From Ceratopteris richardii (lineage: Eukaryota > Streptophyta > Polypodiopsida > Polypodiales > Pteridaceae), in contig MU260073.1 in assembly GCA_020310875.1 (NCBI GenBank), forward strand, positions 466,501 to 530,500: DNA of 64,000 nucleotides, in the 5' to 3' direction. The first letter of the stretch is position 1. Each line of letters opens with the position of its first letter. This document shows, one piece after another, positions 32,615 to 44,880 of this stretch. Position numbers and translations under genes: made by a program. Under the pieces are notes generated by a model that was given only the letters and a program-made list of their open reading frames with translations, did not search any database and was not told the DNA's origin.

Positions 32615-33660
32615 CTACTCATGAGAAGATGGGTCAAAACTGCAAAGAGTAGTAAATGCCCATTCTTCTTCCTGCACAAGATTAGCAGACTCTGTTTTTG
32701 GTGTAGAGGCTTCTGCAACAACCATTCCAGCCTCTTTCTTCTTTGCCTCTTTTGCAGCCAGTTTTGGATAGTTCTTTATGATATGATCATTCCCTTTACA
32801 GTACTTACAAAACAATTTCTGCTTTTCTGATTTTTTCTCATCTTTGTCTTGGTTCTTTGAATGTGCAGCATTTGCAGATTTTGGCTTACTAGTAGAAGAG
32901 CTCCATTTTCCTTTGTCCTTTTGACTATCCAGGAAAGCTTGATCTGCAACACGCATAATGGACCTGTTCTGCCTGGACTGATCTTCCTGCAACAGGACAG
33001 AGACTAACTCTTGAAATGATAAGGCATTTGGATTGCCTTTCACATCAAGCGAAGAGTAGAAGCAAAACTTTGATATTAATCAGGAAGACCATTCAGAACG
33101 GTCTGCACAAGTGAGCTATCTCGTATAACCTCATCAGCAGAAATCAACTGTTCCTTCAAGTCTTTGATCTTCGTTAGGAAACTGTCGATAGAATCACCCT
33201 CATTCATGTGCTCACTCTCCAACTGTTTTCGGAGGTAAGCAACACGAGCCTCATTCCTAGCTTGGTACAGTGTGGTAAGTGTATCCCAAGCATCCTTAGT
33301 TGTTCTGCAAGAGCGTATGTGAGGAATAATGGCATGTTTGACAGACAAAGATATCGATGCACGTGCTTGGGCATCTCTGCCATCCCAACGAATCTGCTCT
33401 GTAGTAGGTGCAGCAAAAACTGCAGTACAAACAGGAATATGCAGAATATCATCATCTTTGATACCTTCTGCATCAGCTTCTGTACCCGTTGTTGTAACAG
33501 TTGCAGGTGTGATAGGATGTTTTTCAACACCGTGCACAATGTTCCATAGTCCTTTTGCAAGCAATACATGTCACATCATATAAGCCCACAGCGGGTAGTT
33601 GGTACCATCCAACTTATCCTCAATAGCCAACATGCGAAATACATCACTGCTTTCAGCCAT
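32615..33660 (-). pseudogene. gag: B1 gag
   Basis: Minus strand; ATG at 33,658-33,660 gives MAESSDVF, as in B2 and B3. The N-terminal DGTNYPLWAYMM block binds the frame to the copia gag family. A TGA then replaces the CGA-type Arg codon kept in B2 (MMRHVL), a C-to-T change. UBN2 region: RASISLSVKHAIIPHIRSCR, DAWDTLTTLYQARNEARVAY and SEHMNEGDSIDSFLTKIKDL. A frameshift occurs near 33,050. The zinc knuckle CKYCKGNDHIIKNY (about 32,765-32,812) has lost its last Cys. Confidence 0.9.
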
Positions 33661-34001
33661 GGCCGGTGACTAAAATACATTGATACAGAAAATTGACTGT
33701 ATCTCAAAAAGTTGAACGGAACTTCATAGATGACTTCTGCTAGACCTGTAGCAGACTTTGAGACACTTAAACTGGCGAACAGAAACTGGTATATACCTTT
33801 GGCACAAAAAGACAAAATAGCCTGCACAAGCGCTGTGATAGTGTGTTTGAAGGCCGAAATGAGCTCAGATCGCAATTTTGGCATGACAGAGCGAAGCAGT
33901 TTTGATCTCTGAAACACCCTGAGTATGCGCACCAAATTTCGTGCGAATCTGAGACTGCAAACGGAGGAGTGTCGACGGCACCCTAGATGAAGCAACGACC
34001 T

Positions 34002-34013
34002 GCTCTGATACCA
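34002..34013 (-). promoter_or_regulatory. PBS of B1, initiator-Met type
   Basis: Minus-strand tggtatcagagc, three bases inside the 5' LTR end; it matches the complement of the plant initiator tRNA-Met 3' end, the usual copia primer. Confidence 0.93.
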
Positions 34014-34015
34014 AT

Positions 34016-34246
34016 TGTTGGAGATAAACGTCTACGGAAGCACGCAAACAGCACAAGGAAGAAGAAGAAGCTTGGAGCACAAACACACAATACTGAATGT
34101 ATTACTAGAGAATGTACAAAGATAAGTAGCCCATTAGGGCGATAGGCGTATATATAAGCCAGGGGAAAAAAACCTCCTAAAGAGGGAAAAAAGTGCCCCG
34201 ACGGTCTTAGTGTGTTCATACACATCACTACCTAAATATATCAACA
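34016..34246 (-). repeat. 5' LTR of B1
   Basis: 231 bp, minus strand, ends tgttggtg/ggagataaa side at 34,016 and atatatcaaca at 34,246 (plus-strand view). Differs from the 3' LTR mainly by C/T and G/A changes. Confidence 0.93.
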
Positions 34247-34251
34247 TCTTG

Positions 34252-34833
34252 ATGTTGATATATTCTACTCATACAAGACTGGACATATCATATAGTGTGA
34301 GAGTGTGTAGCCAATTCATGCACTCTCCAAGAAGACCACACATGGATGCAGTTAAGAGAGTACTTAAGTATATCAAAGGTACAATCGATGAAGGTATATT
34401 CTATGCTTACTCTTTAGATTTGGATATCAAATTCTATTCAGATGCAAATTGGGCAGGAGCTAAGGATGATAGAAGAAGTACCTTTGGTTACTTAGCATTT
34501 GTAGGTTCAAAGCTAGTGTCATGGAGTTCCAAGAAGCAACCCATAGTTGCTTTGTCCTCAACTGAAGCATAGTACAAAGGTTGGACCATAGCAACTCAAG
34601 AGCAAACCCTATTTACCATGCAAGAACCAAACACATAGAGGTTCATACCACTTTATCAAGGAGAAACTCATGGCAAAGGAGATTGAAATTTCTTTTGTTC
34701 AAGCTGAAAAGCATGTAGAAGATATGATAATAAAGGCACTTGATGGAATAAAGCTTTGTAGATTCAAAGTTATGGCAGGTATTCAACCTATTAGAGAATG
34801 AAGACTCAAGAATACTTTAGCTTGAGGGGGAGC
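34252..34833 (+). pseudogene. pol: Copia D1 RNase H, right of B1
   Basis: Continues D1 after B1: YSTHTRLDISYSVRVCSQFM, PHMDAVKRVLKYIKGTIDEG, then RNase H LDIKFYSDANWAGAKDDRRS and KKQPIVALSSTEA, where a TAG (34,570) replaces Glu. After an internal deletion of about 25 codons a C-terminal part reads YHARTKHIEV (frame-broken) and IIKALDGIKLCRFKVMAGI. The PPT cttgagggggagc (34,821-34,833) follows. Confidence 0.9.
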
Positions 34834-35268
34834 TATTGGAACATCAAACTTACACTATGCTTGAGGTGGATTTGATCTACATCGAAAGCTATTGCTTGAA
34901 TTACACCAAAAGAATATCCATTGAAGTGTTCTTTTACCTACGCTCATTTATTGTATTTTTTAAAAAGATTTTTCATGGATCTTTTACCATTGTAAAAGCC
35001 TAGAGCTTTACACATGTAAAAGGGTAAAAATAGAGCCCAAATTCCACGAATTTGTGGGGGTTGAGTTGAAATCAATCAATCAATCAATCACCTAAAAGTA
35101 GATAAAACTAGATCTTCACTTTTCCTAGATTGTAGGAAAGTGAATTGATTCCCTCCAACAACTAATCCCGCCTTCATTTGAATTCAGAATCAACTTGTAG
35201 AAGTTGTGGAGCACTTCATGAGTCTATAGATACACTTGTGGCCATCATTGTCGTGCTCCTTCACGCAA
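34834..35268 (+). mobile_element. D1 3' LTR, truncated
   Basis: Starts tattggaacatc (mutated tgttgg) right after the PPT and follows the family D LTR for about 435 bp, including a tcaatcaatcaatcaatca run and gtggccatcattgtcgtgctcc. It then stops matching near 35,268. The other 725 bp of the LTR are absent. Confidence 0.85.
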
Positions 35269-35740
35269 TTTGCTACCAAGACTACACAAGATGCTAGAAA
35301 TTGCAGTGTGCATGTAACTAAAACTATTTGACATGATGAAAACTATGTTTAAGGTCTTTAGAAGGGTCAAGGTGCCATACATCTCAACTCTTGGCTTTGA
35401 ACATGGCAACCTTGACTTATTATACGACATGAGTACAACACCCTCCCTAAAGGTCTTCTATGTGTGGTACTGCAGAACCAAGTACTTATGGGCTTGTTAC
35501 ATGTAGAATTTTGAAGAAATGTTCACAACAAGATTTTGGGAGTATTATTTAGAGATCTTCATCTCCAAACCAACTCATTTACTACACCTCTTTCCATGTG
35601 AAAACCTATAGTACTCAATGCATTATCAACACCAGTAGACAGATACTACTTGAGCTATTGATTGGTCTAAACTTGAGCCTGATTTGGCAAAATGTATTCG
35701 AGTGGCAAAATAGTCCCTAGCGGTTGATATTTTACAGTAG
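35269..35740. other. Sequence without recognised content
   Basis: No reading frame, RNA gene or repeat copy found. It may be interior sequence of the gypsy relic whose 3' end follows at 35,741. Confidence 0.4.
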
Positions 35741-36095
35741 TATATAGATCACTCTCTTCTACAAGGGTCTGTTGTGGATAAGAGAAGTGAGAGGGAGGGA
35801 AGTTTTGGCATCTAAGTTCAAGGCCAACCTAGAGGAAGCATACATAGAAATTGTGGAAGCATTTAAATCAAGGCATGTGAAGTGTATGTGAAGATAAATA
35901 GTAACAGTTCTTATAATTCAAGACTAACACCATGATTTTTATCGCTATTCTTTTATATACCAAAAAACCAAGAAAACCCAATTTTATAAACAAATGCTCC
36001 ATGTTTTGTAGCCAAGGAGTCCTCAATCTTCGTGGACTCTAGTAGAGTCCACATATCAATTTTCATTTTTTTTGGAGCCCATTAGACCCCTAAAA
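35741..36095 (+). mobile_element. 3' end of a gypsy relic: PPT and partial LTR
   Basis: tacaagggtctgttgtgg and a gagagggagggaag purine run (about 35,787-35,800) match the region before the LTR of the 13.2-kb element. The LTR start is mutated. Later matches include agaggaagca, gaagtgtatgtgaaga, gccaaggagtcct and catatcaattttcat. The relic ends near 36,095, where copia E's PBS-like sequence begins. Confidence 0.6.
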
Positions 36096-36373
36096 GTTGT
36101 ACCAGAGCAAGTTTAGCTCCTTCTCAAGTTTTGGTTTTTTGCGTCGCAGTGCATGCACACTTTTAACCATGCAAATCAACTTTGAAGCATTGAATAGTGA
36201 CTTTCAGTCACCAAGAAAGATTGTCATAGCTGCACTAGAGTTTTACCCCCATTTCAAAGCCATTTGTGCAGTAACAATCTCCATCAAAGTGAAGGTTTGT
36301 GAGCTGAAATTTTAGCATTCATTTCAGCTTTCGTCGAAGTAAAGATTTTGTCACGTTCTTGTTCTTTATTGAA

Positions 36374-37282
36374 ATGGCAGGTAGCAATGACTTATTTGGC
36401 ATGCTTCAAGATGAAGATAAGCTTGATGGGACCAACTATCCAATGTGGTCTTACATGATGAAGCATGTTCTTGTTGCAAAACAACTTTGGAACATAGTGG
36501 CAAATGTAGATCGAAGACTCATAGGTTCTTCTACTTCACATTATACTATCACAGATGGAGCTTCTTCTTCAAGTATAGTGGTTACTCCTTCTCCACCTAC
36601 ATAAGAGGAGGTAAGATGGGATGGAAAAGATGCTCAAGATCATGCATTGATTGTGCTTTTCGTGAAGTGTCATGTAGTACCACACATTCGATCATGTTCT
36701 ACATCAACACAGGCATGAGACACTCTTGCTTCTTTGTATGCCATGTGTAATGAAGCATGTGTTGCATACTTAAGGAAGCAATTTGAGTATGTATGTATGG
36801 TTGAAAATGAGTCTGTGGATGTGTATGTACATGCATCAAGGACTTGAAAGAGCAATTGGAAAACATAAATGAGATTATTCCAGATGCATCACTCATCTCT
36901 ACATTGTTGAAAGGATATGAGAAACTTTCGAAGGCTTTTCCTCTACACAGCATTTGGTCGCAGAAGGGAATCCCATGCACTTACTATCTCACAAAAGGGG
37001 AAAAGGAAGTATGGTTCAGCTTTGGGTTCATCAAAACCAAAGCCTCAACCTTCTTGTTCCACTCATTCCTCTAATGATGCAGATTTGCAAAAGAAGAAGA
37101 GATGAAAATATTGTCCAAAGGCTGTTCATACTATTGATGAGTGTAGAAAGCTTGCTAAGTGGAATGAAAAGAAGAAGGAATCTGACATGTCTATTGCTAA
37201 AAATTCAGCGAATGCAAAGAATGATGAAGCTAACATGGATCAAGGTTTTTAGGCATGTGTTGTTACGTGTCATTATGATGCA
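36374..37282 (+). pseudogene. gag: Copia E gag
   Basis: ATG at 36,374 gives MAGSNDLFGML and DGTNYPMWSYMMKHVLVAKQ, clearly related to family B gag. Middle pieces are frame-broken: DAQDHALIVLFVKCHVVPHI near 36,630 and LKEQLENINEIIPDASLIST near 36,846. The zinc knuckle near 37,102-37,145 reads KYCPKAVHTIDEC, in which a TGA stands where the first Cys (TGC/TGT) should be. It would form the virus-like particle. Confidence 0.85.
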
Positions 37283-38766
37283 TATTTGTATTCTAAATGT
37301 ATGGTTGTGAGTGAGGTTGATTCATATTGGTTCTTTGATAGTGGTGCTTCAAAGCACATAACCTCATGCAAAAGGTTTTTTGCATCTTTGAAAGATGGAC
37401 CCAAAGGGGGGCATGTGGTGTGTGCAAACAATGCTTCTTATCCTATCATTGGAGTAGGAGAATTTGAGCTTACAATTGTAAATGGAGGTATGATTCTCTT
37501 GAAAAATGCATTACATGTACTGATATCAAGAAGAAAACCTCAGTTCCATTTATTGCCAAAGTTGGACTTCATGTACACTTTGTTGATGATAAGTGTATGG
37601 TTCATGATTTCAAAAATGGTGATATTATCGAGATGTCCAATAAATTATGTAATGGTTTGTATCACATGGATACATACAAGATGCCTGCCTCAAATGCCTT
37701 GGTTTCTCATACTTCTTCCATGGTTGAAATGGAGCTTTGGCATGCTCGTTTTGGTCACTTGAACTTCAACAGTTTGCTTTACTTACAAAAAAAGGACATG
37801 GTTATTGGTTTGCCAACATGATTCCATTCAGAAGCATGCCTGTGAAGGTTGCATTCTTGGAAAAATGCATCATGGTTCTTTTCCAAAAGATAGTCATACA
37901 TACACTGCAAGAAAATTGCAGCTTGTTCATAGTGATGTATGTGGTCCCATCAAGACTCCATCTTTTGGGAAGCATGCATATTTTGTTAACTTCATTGATG
38001 ATGCTAGTCTCCATACATGGGTGTATCCTATGAAAGCAAAGAATGAGGTATTTTCTTGCTTCAAAGCATTTTTAGCTATGGCTGAAAATTTTTCTTCAAC
38101 AAGCTTTTGAATCTATGCATGGATTGTGGTGGTGAATACATGTCACATGAGTTTAATGCTTTTCTTCATGAAAGAGGTATTTCACACCAATGTATGGTGC
38201 CATATACACCTCAAAAAATGATGTTTTGGAGCATAAAAATAGAACTTTGCTTAAAATGGCACGATGTATTGTCAAAGGAAAGCACCTTCTTGAAAAATTT
38301 TTGGATGGAAGCAGTCATGTTTGCAAACTAGGTTTTGAACTGTTGCCCTACAAAAGCATTGAGATTCATCACTCCTTATGAGTCTTGGAATGGAAATAAG
38401 CCTATGGTTAGTCATATGTGCATGTTTGGTTGTTTGTCATGTGCTCTTGTGCCATCAGAACAACGTCACAAACTTGATAACAAGGCAAAGAAATTTATAT
38501 TTTTTGGTTATAGTGTTGAAAGTAAGGGATATCCTTTGTACCATCCATTGACAAACACAATTATTGACAGTCAAGATATGGCATTGTCTGAAAACTCAGT
38601 TTTCCCTCTACTTGAATGCAAAAAACAGCGAACAGTTATCTCACAAGATGTGTTTGATACACTCATGCCTTTGTTCCAAAATGGTGTGCTTGACTATGGC
38701 CATGTAGATAGTCAGATGAGGCTCAAAGTTCTGAGAAATTCCAGCAAAATAGAGCTAAAAATGTAG
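37283..38766 (+). pseudogene. pol: Copia E protease, pre-integrase and integrase
   Basis: Protease active site YWFFDSGASKHIT at about 37,326-37,364. NALHVLI..K near 37,505 marks its end. Pre-integrase: WHARFGHLNFNSLL (37,738) and CEGCILGKMHHGSF (37,842). Integrase core: LVHSDVCGPIKTPSFG, FIDDASLHTWVYPMKAKNEV, MDCGGEYMS (second Asp; normally SDCGGEY) and a damaged NGVAE.KN region near 38,215, then ITPYESWNGNKPMVSHMCMF and HKLDNKAKKFIFFGYSVESK. Several frameshifts and stops. Confidence 0.88.
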
Positions 38767-38810
38767 AGATTTTCCAGCCAAACATGGTTGAAAATTTTCA
38801 GTAAAAAATT

Positions 38811-40046
38811 ATGAGAACTACTGGAAATTTCCAATCACATATGGCTAAACACTTGCATCAAAGTATGGCTGAAAATGAACATGAAATTCAGCCCATGCTT
38901 GATGTACATATTGATGATGTACTGCATAATGAATGCATGTCTATCAAGAGTGCACAAACTATGCCAAAGTGGCTGAAACAAACTTTGCAAGACAACAAAT
39001 TGAGTATACCTTTACTTGGTAGAACAAGATCAAGCTCTTGCCATGCATCAAGTAATTTTGTGGATTATTCTCTTATTGCAACAACATGTAATGAAGAGCC
39101 ACTTACTTTTGAAGATGCATGTGATGATCCATAATGGATAAGTGCTATGCAATCAGAAACGGATTCCATACATAGGAATGATACTTGGGAGTTTTGTGAA
39201 TTGCGAAAAGGAAAAAATGCCATTGGTACAAAGTGGGTTTACAAGATTAAGAGACAGTCTGATGTAGCATTGTTCGCTACTAAGCTAGATTGGTTGCCAA
39301 AGGATATGCGCAACAATATGGCATTGACTATGAGGAAACGTTTGCACCTATTTCACTCATGACTACCATTCGTACTGTGGTTGCATTAGCTGCCCATAGA
39401 GGTTGGGAAGTACATCAGCTGGACATAGAAACAACTTTCTTGAATGGTGATTTGCAAGAAGAGGTCTATGTGAAGCAACCTCCTAGATTTTCCATGAAAG
39501 GGAAAAAACATATGGTTTGTCACTTGCATAAAGCCTTGTATGGTCTGAAGCAAGCTCCGCATGCATGATATAACAAATCCCATAAGCACCAGATTGCTCT
39601 TGGCTTCACATGTAGCCCAGTTGAAAACACACTCTATGTACAAAAAGATGGGGTTGATCTTACAGTGCTTGTTCTTTATGTCGATGACTTACTCTTGACT
39701 GGTTCATGTGATGCAAAACTTGACATTCTTATGGATAATTTACAACATACTTTTGATGTCACTTATCTTGGTCTTTTGAGCTGCTATCTCGACATCCAAT
39801 TTGTATTCATTGAGGGGGGAATTGTTATGCATCAAGAAAATTATGTTGAAAAACTACTTCAAAGTTTTGACTTTGAGGATTGCAAGTGAGTTTCCACACC
39901 AATTGAGATAGGATTCACGTTCTCAGTTGAGGATTTGAGTGATACATTTGACACTTCTCTTTATCAGAAAGTTGTGGGATGTCTTATATATGCATGCAAC
40001 ACAAGGTTAAATATACAGTATGTAGTTTCCAAGTTGAGTTGATTCA
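38811..40046 (+). pseudogene. pol: Copia E linker and reverse transcriptase
   Basis: Linker with MPKWLKQTLQDNKLSIP (as in family B). RT: KNAIGTKWVYKIKRQSD (39,208), [18 protein letters not shown] (39,296), [20 protein letters not shown] (39,411), [14 protein letters not shown] then a TGA for Trp (39,568), LYVDDLLLTGS near 39,677 with the catalytic pair intact. It ends LIYACNTRLNIQYVVSKLS at the B2 insertion; the next codon is TGA where Arg or Gln is expected. Confidence 0.9.
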
Positions 40047-40274
40047 TGTTGGAGATAGACGTCTACGGAAGCACGCAAACAACACAAGGAAGGAGAAGAA
40101 GCTTGGAGCACAACACACAATACTGAATGTATTACTAGAGAATGTACAAAGAGTAGTAGCCCTTTAGGGGAATAGGCGTTTATAAAAGCCGGGGAAAAAA
40201 ACCTCCTAAAGAGGGAAAAAAGTGCCCAGTGGTCCTAGAGTGTTCACACACATCACTACCTAAATATATCAACA
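40047..40274 (-). repeat. 3' LTR of B2
   Basis: 228 bp, TG...CA, minus strand; adjoining PPT complement starts at 40,275. Confidence 0.94.
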
Positions 40275-40389
40275 AATCCCCCCTGGGACTGATGCGGTGA
40301 AAAGGAGCTGGCACTCATGTATAAGGAAGTGCCAAGCTATGAAAAAATCACTCCACAAAAGGAAGTAAGCCCAAAGCTTTGCGGAAAGC

Positions 40390-41110
40390 TTAAAACTTCT
40401 CCCTAGGCAGAGCCTTCGTGAAAAGGTCTGCAATGTTCTCCTGCGTGGGCACATATGCCAAGCTGATCTCCCCAGCAGAGAACCTCTCCCTGACATAATG
40501 ATAATGCACCTCAATGTGCTTAGTGCGAGCATGGAACATAGGGTTCCTCGCAACTACCAATGTGCTTTGTATGTCAGTGAAGATGGTGGTGGTAGAAGAC
40601 TGACCAACACCCAAATCAGCCATAAGGCGTCTGAGCCACATACACTCAACAGTCGCTGTGAAAGTTGCCGTATACTCAGCCTCACAACTGGAAGTGGCCA
40701 CAGTAGGCTGCTTCTTGCTCAACCAAGATATACATGAGCTACCAAGCATCAAGCAAAAGCCACTAGTGGACTCACGAGTGTCATAGAAACCAGCCCAATC
40801 AGAGTCAGAAAAAGCATGCAAATCTGGCGGAAGTGATCCCCCCTTGGGATAAAACAACCCAAGTAGCCGAGTACCACTCAAGTAGCGAAAGATATGCTTA
40901 ACCGCCTACCAATGCTTGACTCCTAGGCAATGCATAAACCTGCTAATCTGTGAGATAGCAAACTGAATATCTGGCCGAGTAATGCATAAGTAAATCAAGC
41001 ATCCAACAGCCTCCTGATAGAGAACAGCATCAAATGCATCTCCAGCATCATGAAGACTCAATCGTAAACCTGTCTCCATAGGAGTGCCAATAGGCTTACA
41101 GCCTTCAAGG
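40390..41110 (-). pseudogene. pol: B2 RNase H
   Basis: Minus strand. FSDSDWAGFYDTRESTSG (first catalytic Asp), KKQPTVATSSCEAEYTATFT, FTDIQSTLVVARNPMFHART, KHIEVHYHYVRERFSAGEIS and FTKALPREKF. One stop near 40,906 separates it from the upstream part reading AVGCLIYLCITRPDIQFAIS. A stop near 40,388 precedes the last residues. Otherwise well preserved. Confidence 0.92.
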
Positions 41111-41118
41111 CCAAAACG

Positions 41119-42018
41119 CTACAATAATGTGTCAATATATTTCGTTTGACACAAAGCCATTCCACCATCAACGTGCGTAAACTGAATGCCCAAATAATGA
41201 TGCAAATGCCCCAAATCAGACATCTCAAATGAGGCATGCAAATCAGCCTTAAAATCAGCAATATGCTTCTCAATAGGACTAGTGAGCATCATGTCGTCAA
41301 CATAGACAACAATGATCGAAAGCACATCATTAGCACGCTTAACATATAAGGTGCTTTTAGTTGGAGTGTTCTCAAAACCATGCGCAATCAGATAGGCATG
41401 TATCTTCTCATACCAAGCACGAGGTGCTTGCTTTAAACCATATAATGCCTTCTTTAACCTCCACACCTGGTTTTCATGCCCTTGATGCACAAAGCCACGG
41501 GGCTGAAAAACATACGCTTCTTCATGCAAGTCACCATTCAGAAATGCTATTTTAATGTCCAAATGATGTACATTCCAACCATGATGGGCTGCAAGTGCAC
41601 AAATGCTCCGAACAATAGTCATACGACATGTAGGTGCAAAGGTCTCATCAAAATCAATGCCTCTTTCCTGCGCATAACCCTTTGCAACAAGCCTGGCCTT
41701 ATACCTGTCAACTGTACCATCAGGTTTACGCTTCAGCTTGTATACCCACTTAGTTCCAATGGCCTTCTTGCCAGGACATAAAGACCAAGTACCATTCTTC
41801 ATTATTGCATCATATTCAGATTGCATAGCAGCCATCCAATTTTCTGAATTTTGTGCTTCATCAAACGAAACAGACTCATTCTCATCACAGAGACTAGATG
41901 CAGCCATAACATAGTAATCTGATGCAAAAGAGGCACTATGAGAGCCATATCGAGTACGATATGACAGAGGTGCATCTAATTTGTTGTCACGCAAAGTCTG
42001 CACCAGCCATTTTGGCAT
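41119..42018 (-). pseudogene. pol: B2 linker and reverse transcriptase
   Basis: A 299-codon open frame on the minus strand, the most complete family [103 protein letters not shown] and the catalytic YVDD (41,293-41,304), then DLGHLHHYLGIQF. It ends at a stop after DTLL. Confidence 0.94.
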
Positions 42019-42059
42019 AGTTCTTGCCTGCTCAATATCAGCTCTCTAATCAATAAGTG

Positions 42060-43670
42060 CATCATGTAAATCTGCATCAAAAATCGAATGATCTGCATTA
42101 TCACATGAAACCTACAAAGGCTGAGAAGTTGCCTTTTTAGGACCAGCACTAGATTATCCACCTGTAAAAAGAGGCAGCAAAGTATCATACATGTCTTTGG
42201 AGCTAACAGATGTCTCCTTAGTACATGAAAGCAATAGCTGAATAGCATCCTCCACAAAAACAACATCACGACTAACCAGAATGCATTTAGTCTGTGGATG
42301 ATACAGACGATAGCCTTTACTTTCAGAACTGTACCAAACAAAAATACATTTTACTGCTTTATCATCCAATTTTCTGCGATGTTGTTCAGGCACCAATGCA
42401 TATCCCAAACAACCAAAAACACGCAGATGAGCAACAGATGGCTTGCCGTCATCCAAAGCCTCAAATGGAGTGATAGACTATAGCGCTTTAGTGGGACACC
42501 TGTTCAGTACATATGCTGCACACATGATAGCGTCAAGCCAGAAACTATGTGGTAAAGCCTGACTCTTGACCATACACCTTGCCCTCTCCATGAGTGACCT
42601 ATTCTTTTGTTCAGCAACTCCATTCTGTTGAGGTGTATACGGCACTATACACTGGTGTTTTATCCCATGTTCAGCCAAGAATGCATTCAAATCAGAAGAC
42701 ATATATTCCCCCCTCGATCAGAACAGAGGGTGCCCATTTTACATGCTAATAGATTTTCAGCCAAAACCAAAAACTGTTTGAAGCACATGAACACTTCGGA
42801 CTTTGCCTTCAATGGATATACCCATGCATGCCTAGAAAAATCATCGATGAAAGTCACGAAGTAAAGATAATTCCCAAAAGAAGGTGTCTACATAGGACCA
42901 CATACATCACTATGTACAAGCTGCAATTTCTGAGTAGCCCGAACTGAACCATCTTTTGGAAAGGACGAACGTTGCATTTTGCCCAAAATACAGCCTTCAC
43001 AAACATGTTTTCCAGGTGCCTCAAGTTTGGGCCAAGAGGACACCATTTCAGATTTCTGCAGGCGTAGCAAACTAGCAAAATTCAGATGACCAAAGCGTGC
43101 ATGCCAAAGCTTTGCATCTGACATAGCCTGAGAACCATTTACTGCACATGCCAATTCATTTAGAGATCTTTCATAGTCTATGAGAATATACAACCCACGA
43201 CATAAAATGCCAGAAGCAATAATCACATCGCCATTTGAGAGATCATGAACTGTACACCTGTCATCAACAAATTTCACAACCAAGCCAATCTTGGCTAACA
43301 CAGAAACTGATAACAGGTTCTTTTTGATCCCTGGCACAAATAAAGCATCTAACAAAGTGAAAGATCTACCATCATTAGTAGTCAAAATGAACTTACGAAC
43401 TCCAATAACAGGATAAGAGGAGTTGTTGGCGCATGTAACAGTATTCCCTGTAGGGGCAGACTCGAGTGAAGAGAAGAAAATGCGCTGGGAGGTAATATGT
43501 TTGGTTGCCCCACTGTCAAAATACCAAACATTTGAGTTTATTGCAGACATGCACTGCTCATGAGAAGATGGATCAAAACTGTAGACAGTAGTAAACGCCC
43601 ATTCTTCTTCTTGCACAAGATTAGCACACTCTGTTTTTGGTGTAGAGGCCTCTGCAACAACCATCGCAGC
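42060..43670 (-). pseudogene. pol: B2 protease, pre-integrase and integrase
   Basis: Minus strand. The 258-codon frame 42,888-43,664 holds protease WYFDSGATKHIT (about 43,503-43,530), ALFVPGIKKNLLSVS, DAKLWHARFGHLNFASLL, CEGCILGKMQRSSF and LVHSDVCGPM. After breaks: NGVAEQKNRSLMERARCM (catalytic Glu, about 42,610), FWLDAIMCAAYVLNRCPTKA, KPSVAHLRVFGCLGYAL and DKAVKCIFVWYSSESKGYRL. Near 42,715 one base is missing in the RGGEYMS segment relative to B1. Stops at about 42,478 and 42,886. Confidence 0.9.
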
Positions 43671-44588
43671 CTCTTTCTTCTTTGCCTCTTTAGCAACCAG
43701 TTTTGGACAGTTCTTTATGATATGATCATTCCCTTTACAGTACTTACAAAATAATTTCTGCTTTTCTGATTTCTTCTCATCTTTATCTTCCTTCTTCGAA
43801 TATGCGGAATTAGCAGATTTCTACTTACTAGTTGAAGAGCTCCATTTTCCTTTGCCCTTCTGACTAGCCAGGAAAGGTTGATCGGCAACTCGCATAATGG
43901 ACCTGTTCTGCCTGGACTCATCTTCCTGTAATAGAACAGAGACTAACTCCTCAAATGATAAGGCATTTGGATTGCCTTTCGTCATCAACCGAAGAGTAGA
44001 AGCAAAACTCTGATATGAATCATGAAGACCATTCAGAATGGTCTGCACAAGTGAGCTATCTGGTATAACCTCATCAGCAGAAATCAACTGTTCCTTCAAG
44101 TCTTTGATCTTCGTTGGGAAATTGTCCATAGAATCACCTTCATTCATGTGCTCACTCTCCAACTATTTTCGGAGGTAAGCAACACGAGCCTCATTCCTAG
44201 CTTGGTATAATGTGGTAAGTGTATCCCAAGCATCCTTAGTTCTTCTGCAAGAGCGAATATGAGGAATAATGGCACGTTTGACAGACAAAGCTATCAATGC
44301 ATGTGCCTGGGCATCTCTACCATCCCAACGAATCTGCGCTACAGTAGGTGCAGCAGAAACAGGAATATGCAGAATATCATCATCTTCGACACCTTTTGCA
44401 TCAACTTCAAGACCTGTAGTTGTAATAGCTACAGGTGTGATAGGACGTTTTTCGACACCCTGCACAATGTTCCATAGTCCTTTTGCAACCAACACATGTC
44501 GCATCATATAAGCCCATAATGGGTAGTTGGTACCATCCAACTTATCCTCAACAGCCAACATATGGAATACATCACTACTTTCAGCCAT
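43671..44588 (-). pseudogene. gag: B2 gag
   Basis: Minus strand, ATG at 44,586-44,588: MAESSDVFHMLAVEDKLDG. UBN2 region intact (HALIALSVKRAIIPHIRSCR, DAWDTLTTLYQARNEARVAY). A stop at 44,163-44,165 stands where B1 has Gln; the frame then continues to 43,821. The zinc knuckle CKYCKGNDHIIKNC (about 43,704-43,752) is complete, unlike in B1, but lies after a TAG near 43,828. Confidence 0.92.
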
Positions 44589-44880
44589 GGCCGGTGACTA
44601 AAAATACCTTGGCGCAAAAAATTGACTGTATCTCAAAAAGTTGAACAGAACTACCCAGACAAATTCCGCTAGACCTGTAGCAGACTTCGAGGCGCTTAAA
44701 CTGGCGAACAGAAATTGGTATATACCTTTGGCACAAAAAGACGAAATAACTTGCACAAGCACTATGATAGTGCGTTCGGAGGCTTGAGTATGCTCACCAA
44801 ATTTCGTGCGAATCTGAGACTGTAACCGGAGGGGTGTCGACGGTGCCCTAGATGAAGCGACGACCTGCTCTGATACCAAT

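Larger units (their letters stand above)
29114..34246 (-). mobile_element. Copia B1, full-length nested element
   Basis: 5.1-kb copia element inserted antisense in D1. LTRs at 29,114-29,343 (3') and 34,016-34,246 (5'), both TG...CA, with about 12 differences by eye (about 95% identity). Flanks are gcttg (29,109-29,113) and tcttg (34,247-34,251), a target duplication with one mismatch. PBS and PPT are in place. The order gag, protease, integrase, RT, RNase H defines Ty1/copia. Several stops and frameshifts inactivate gag and the protease-integrase part. Confidence 0.95.
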
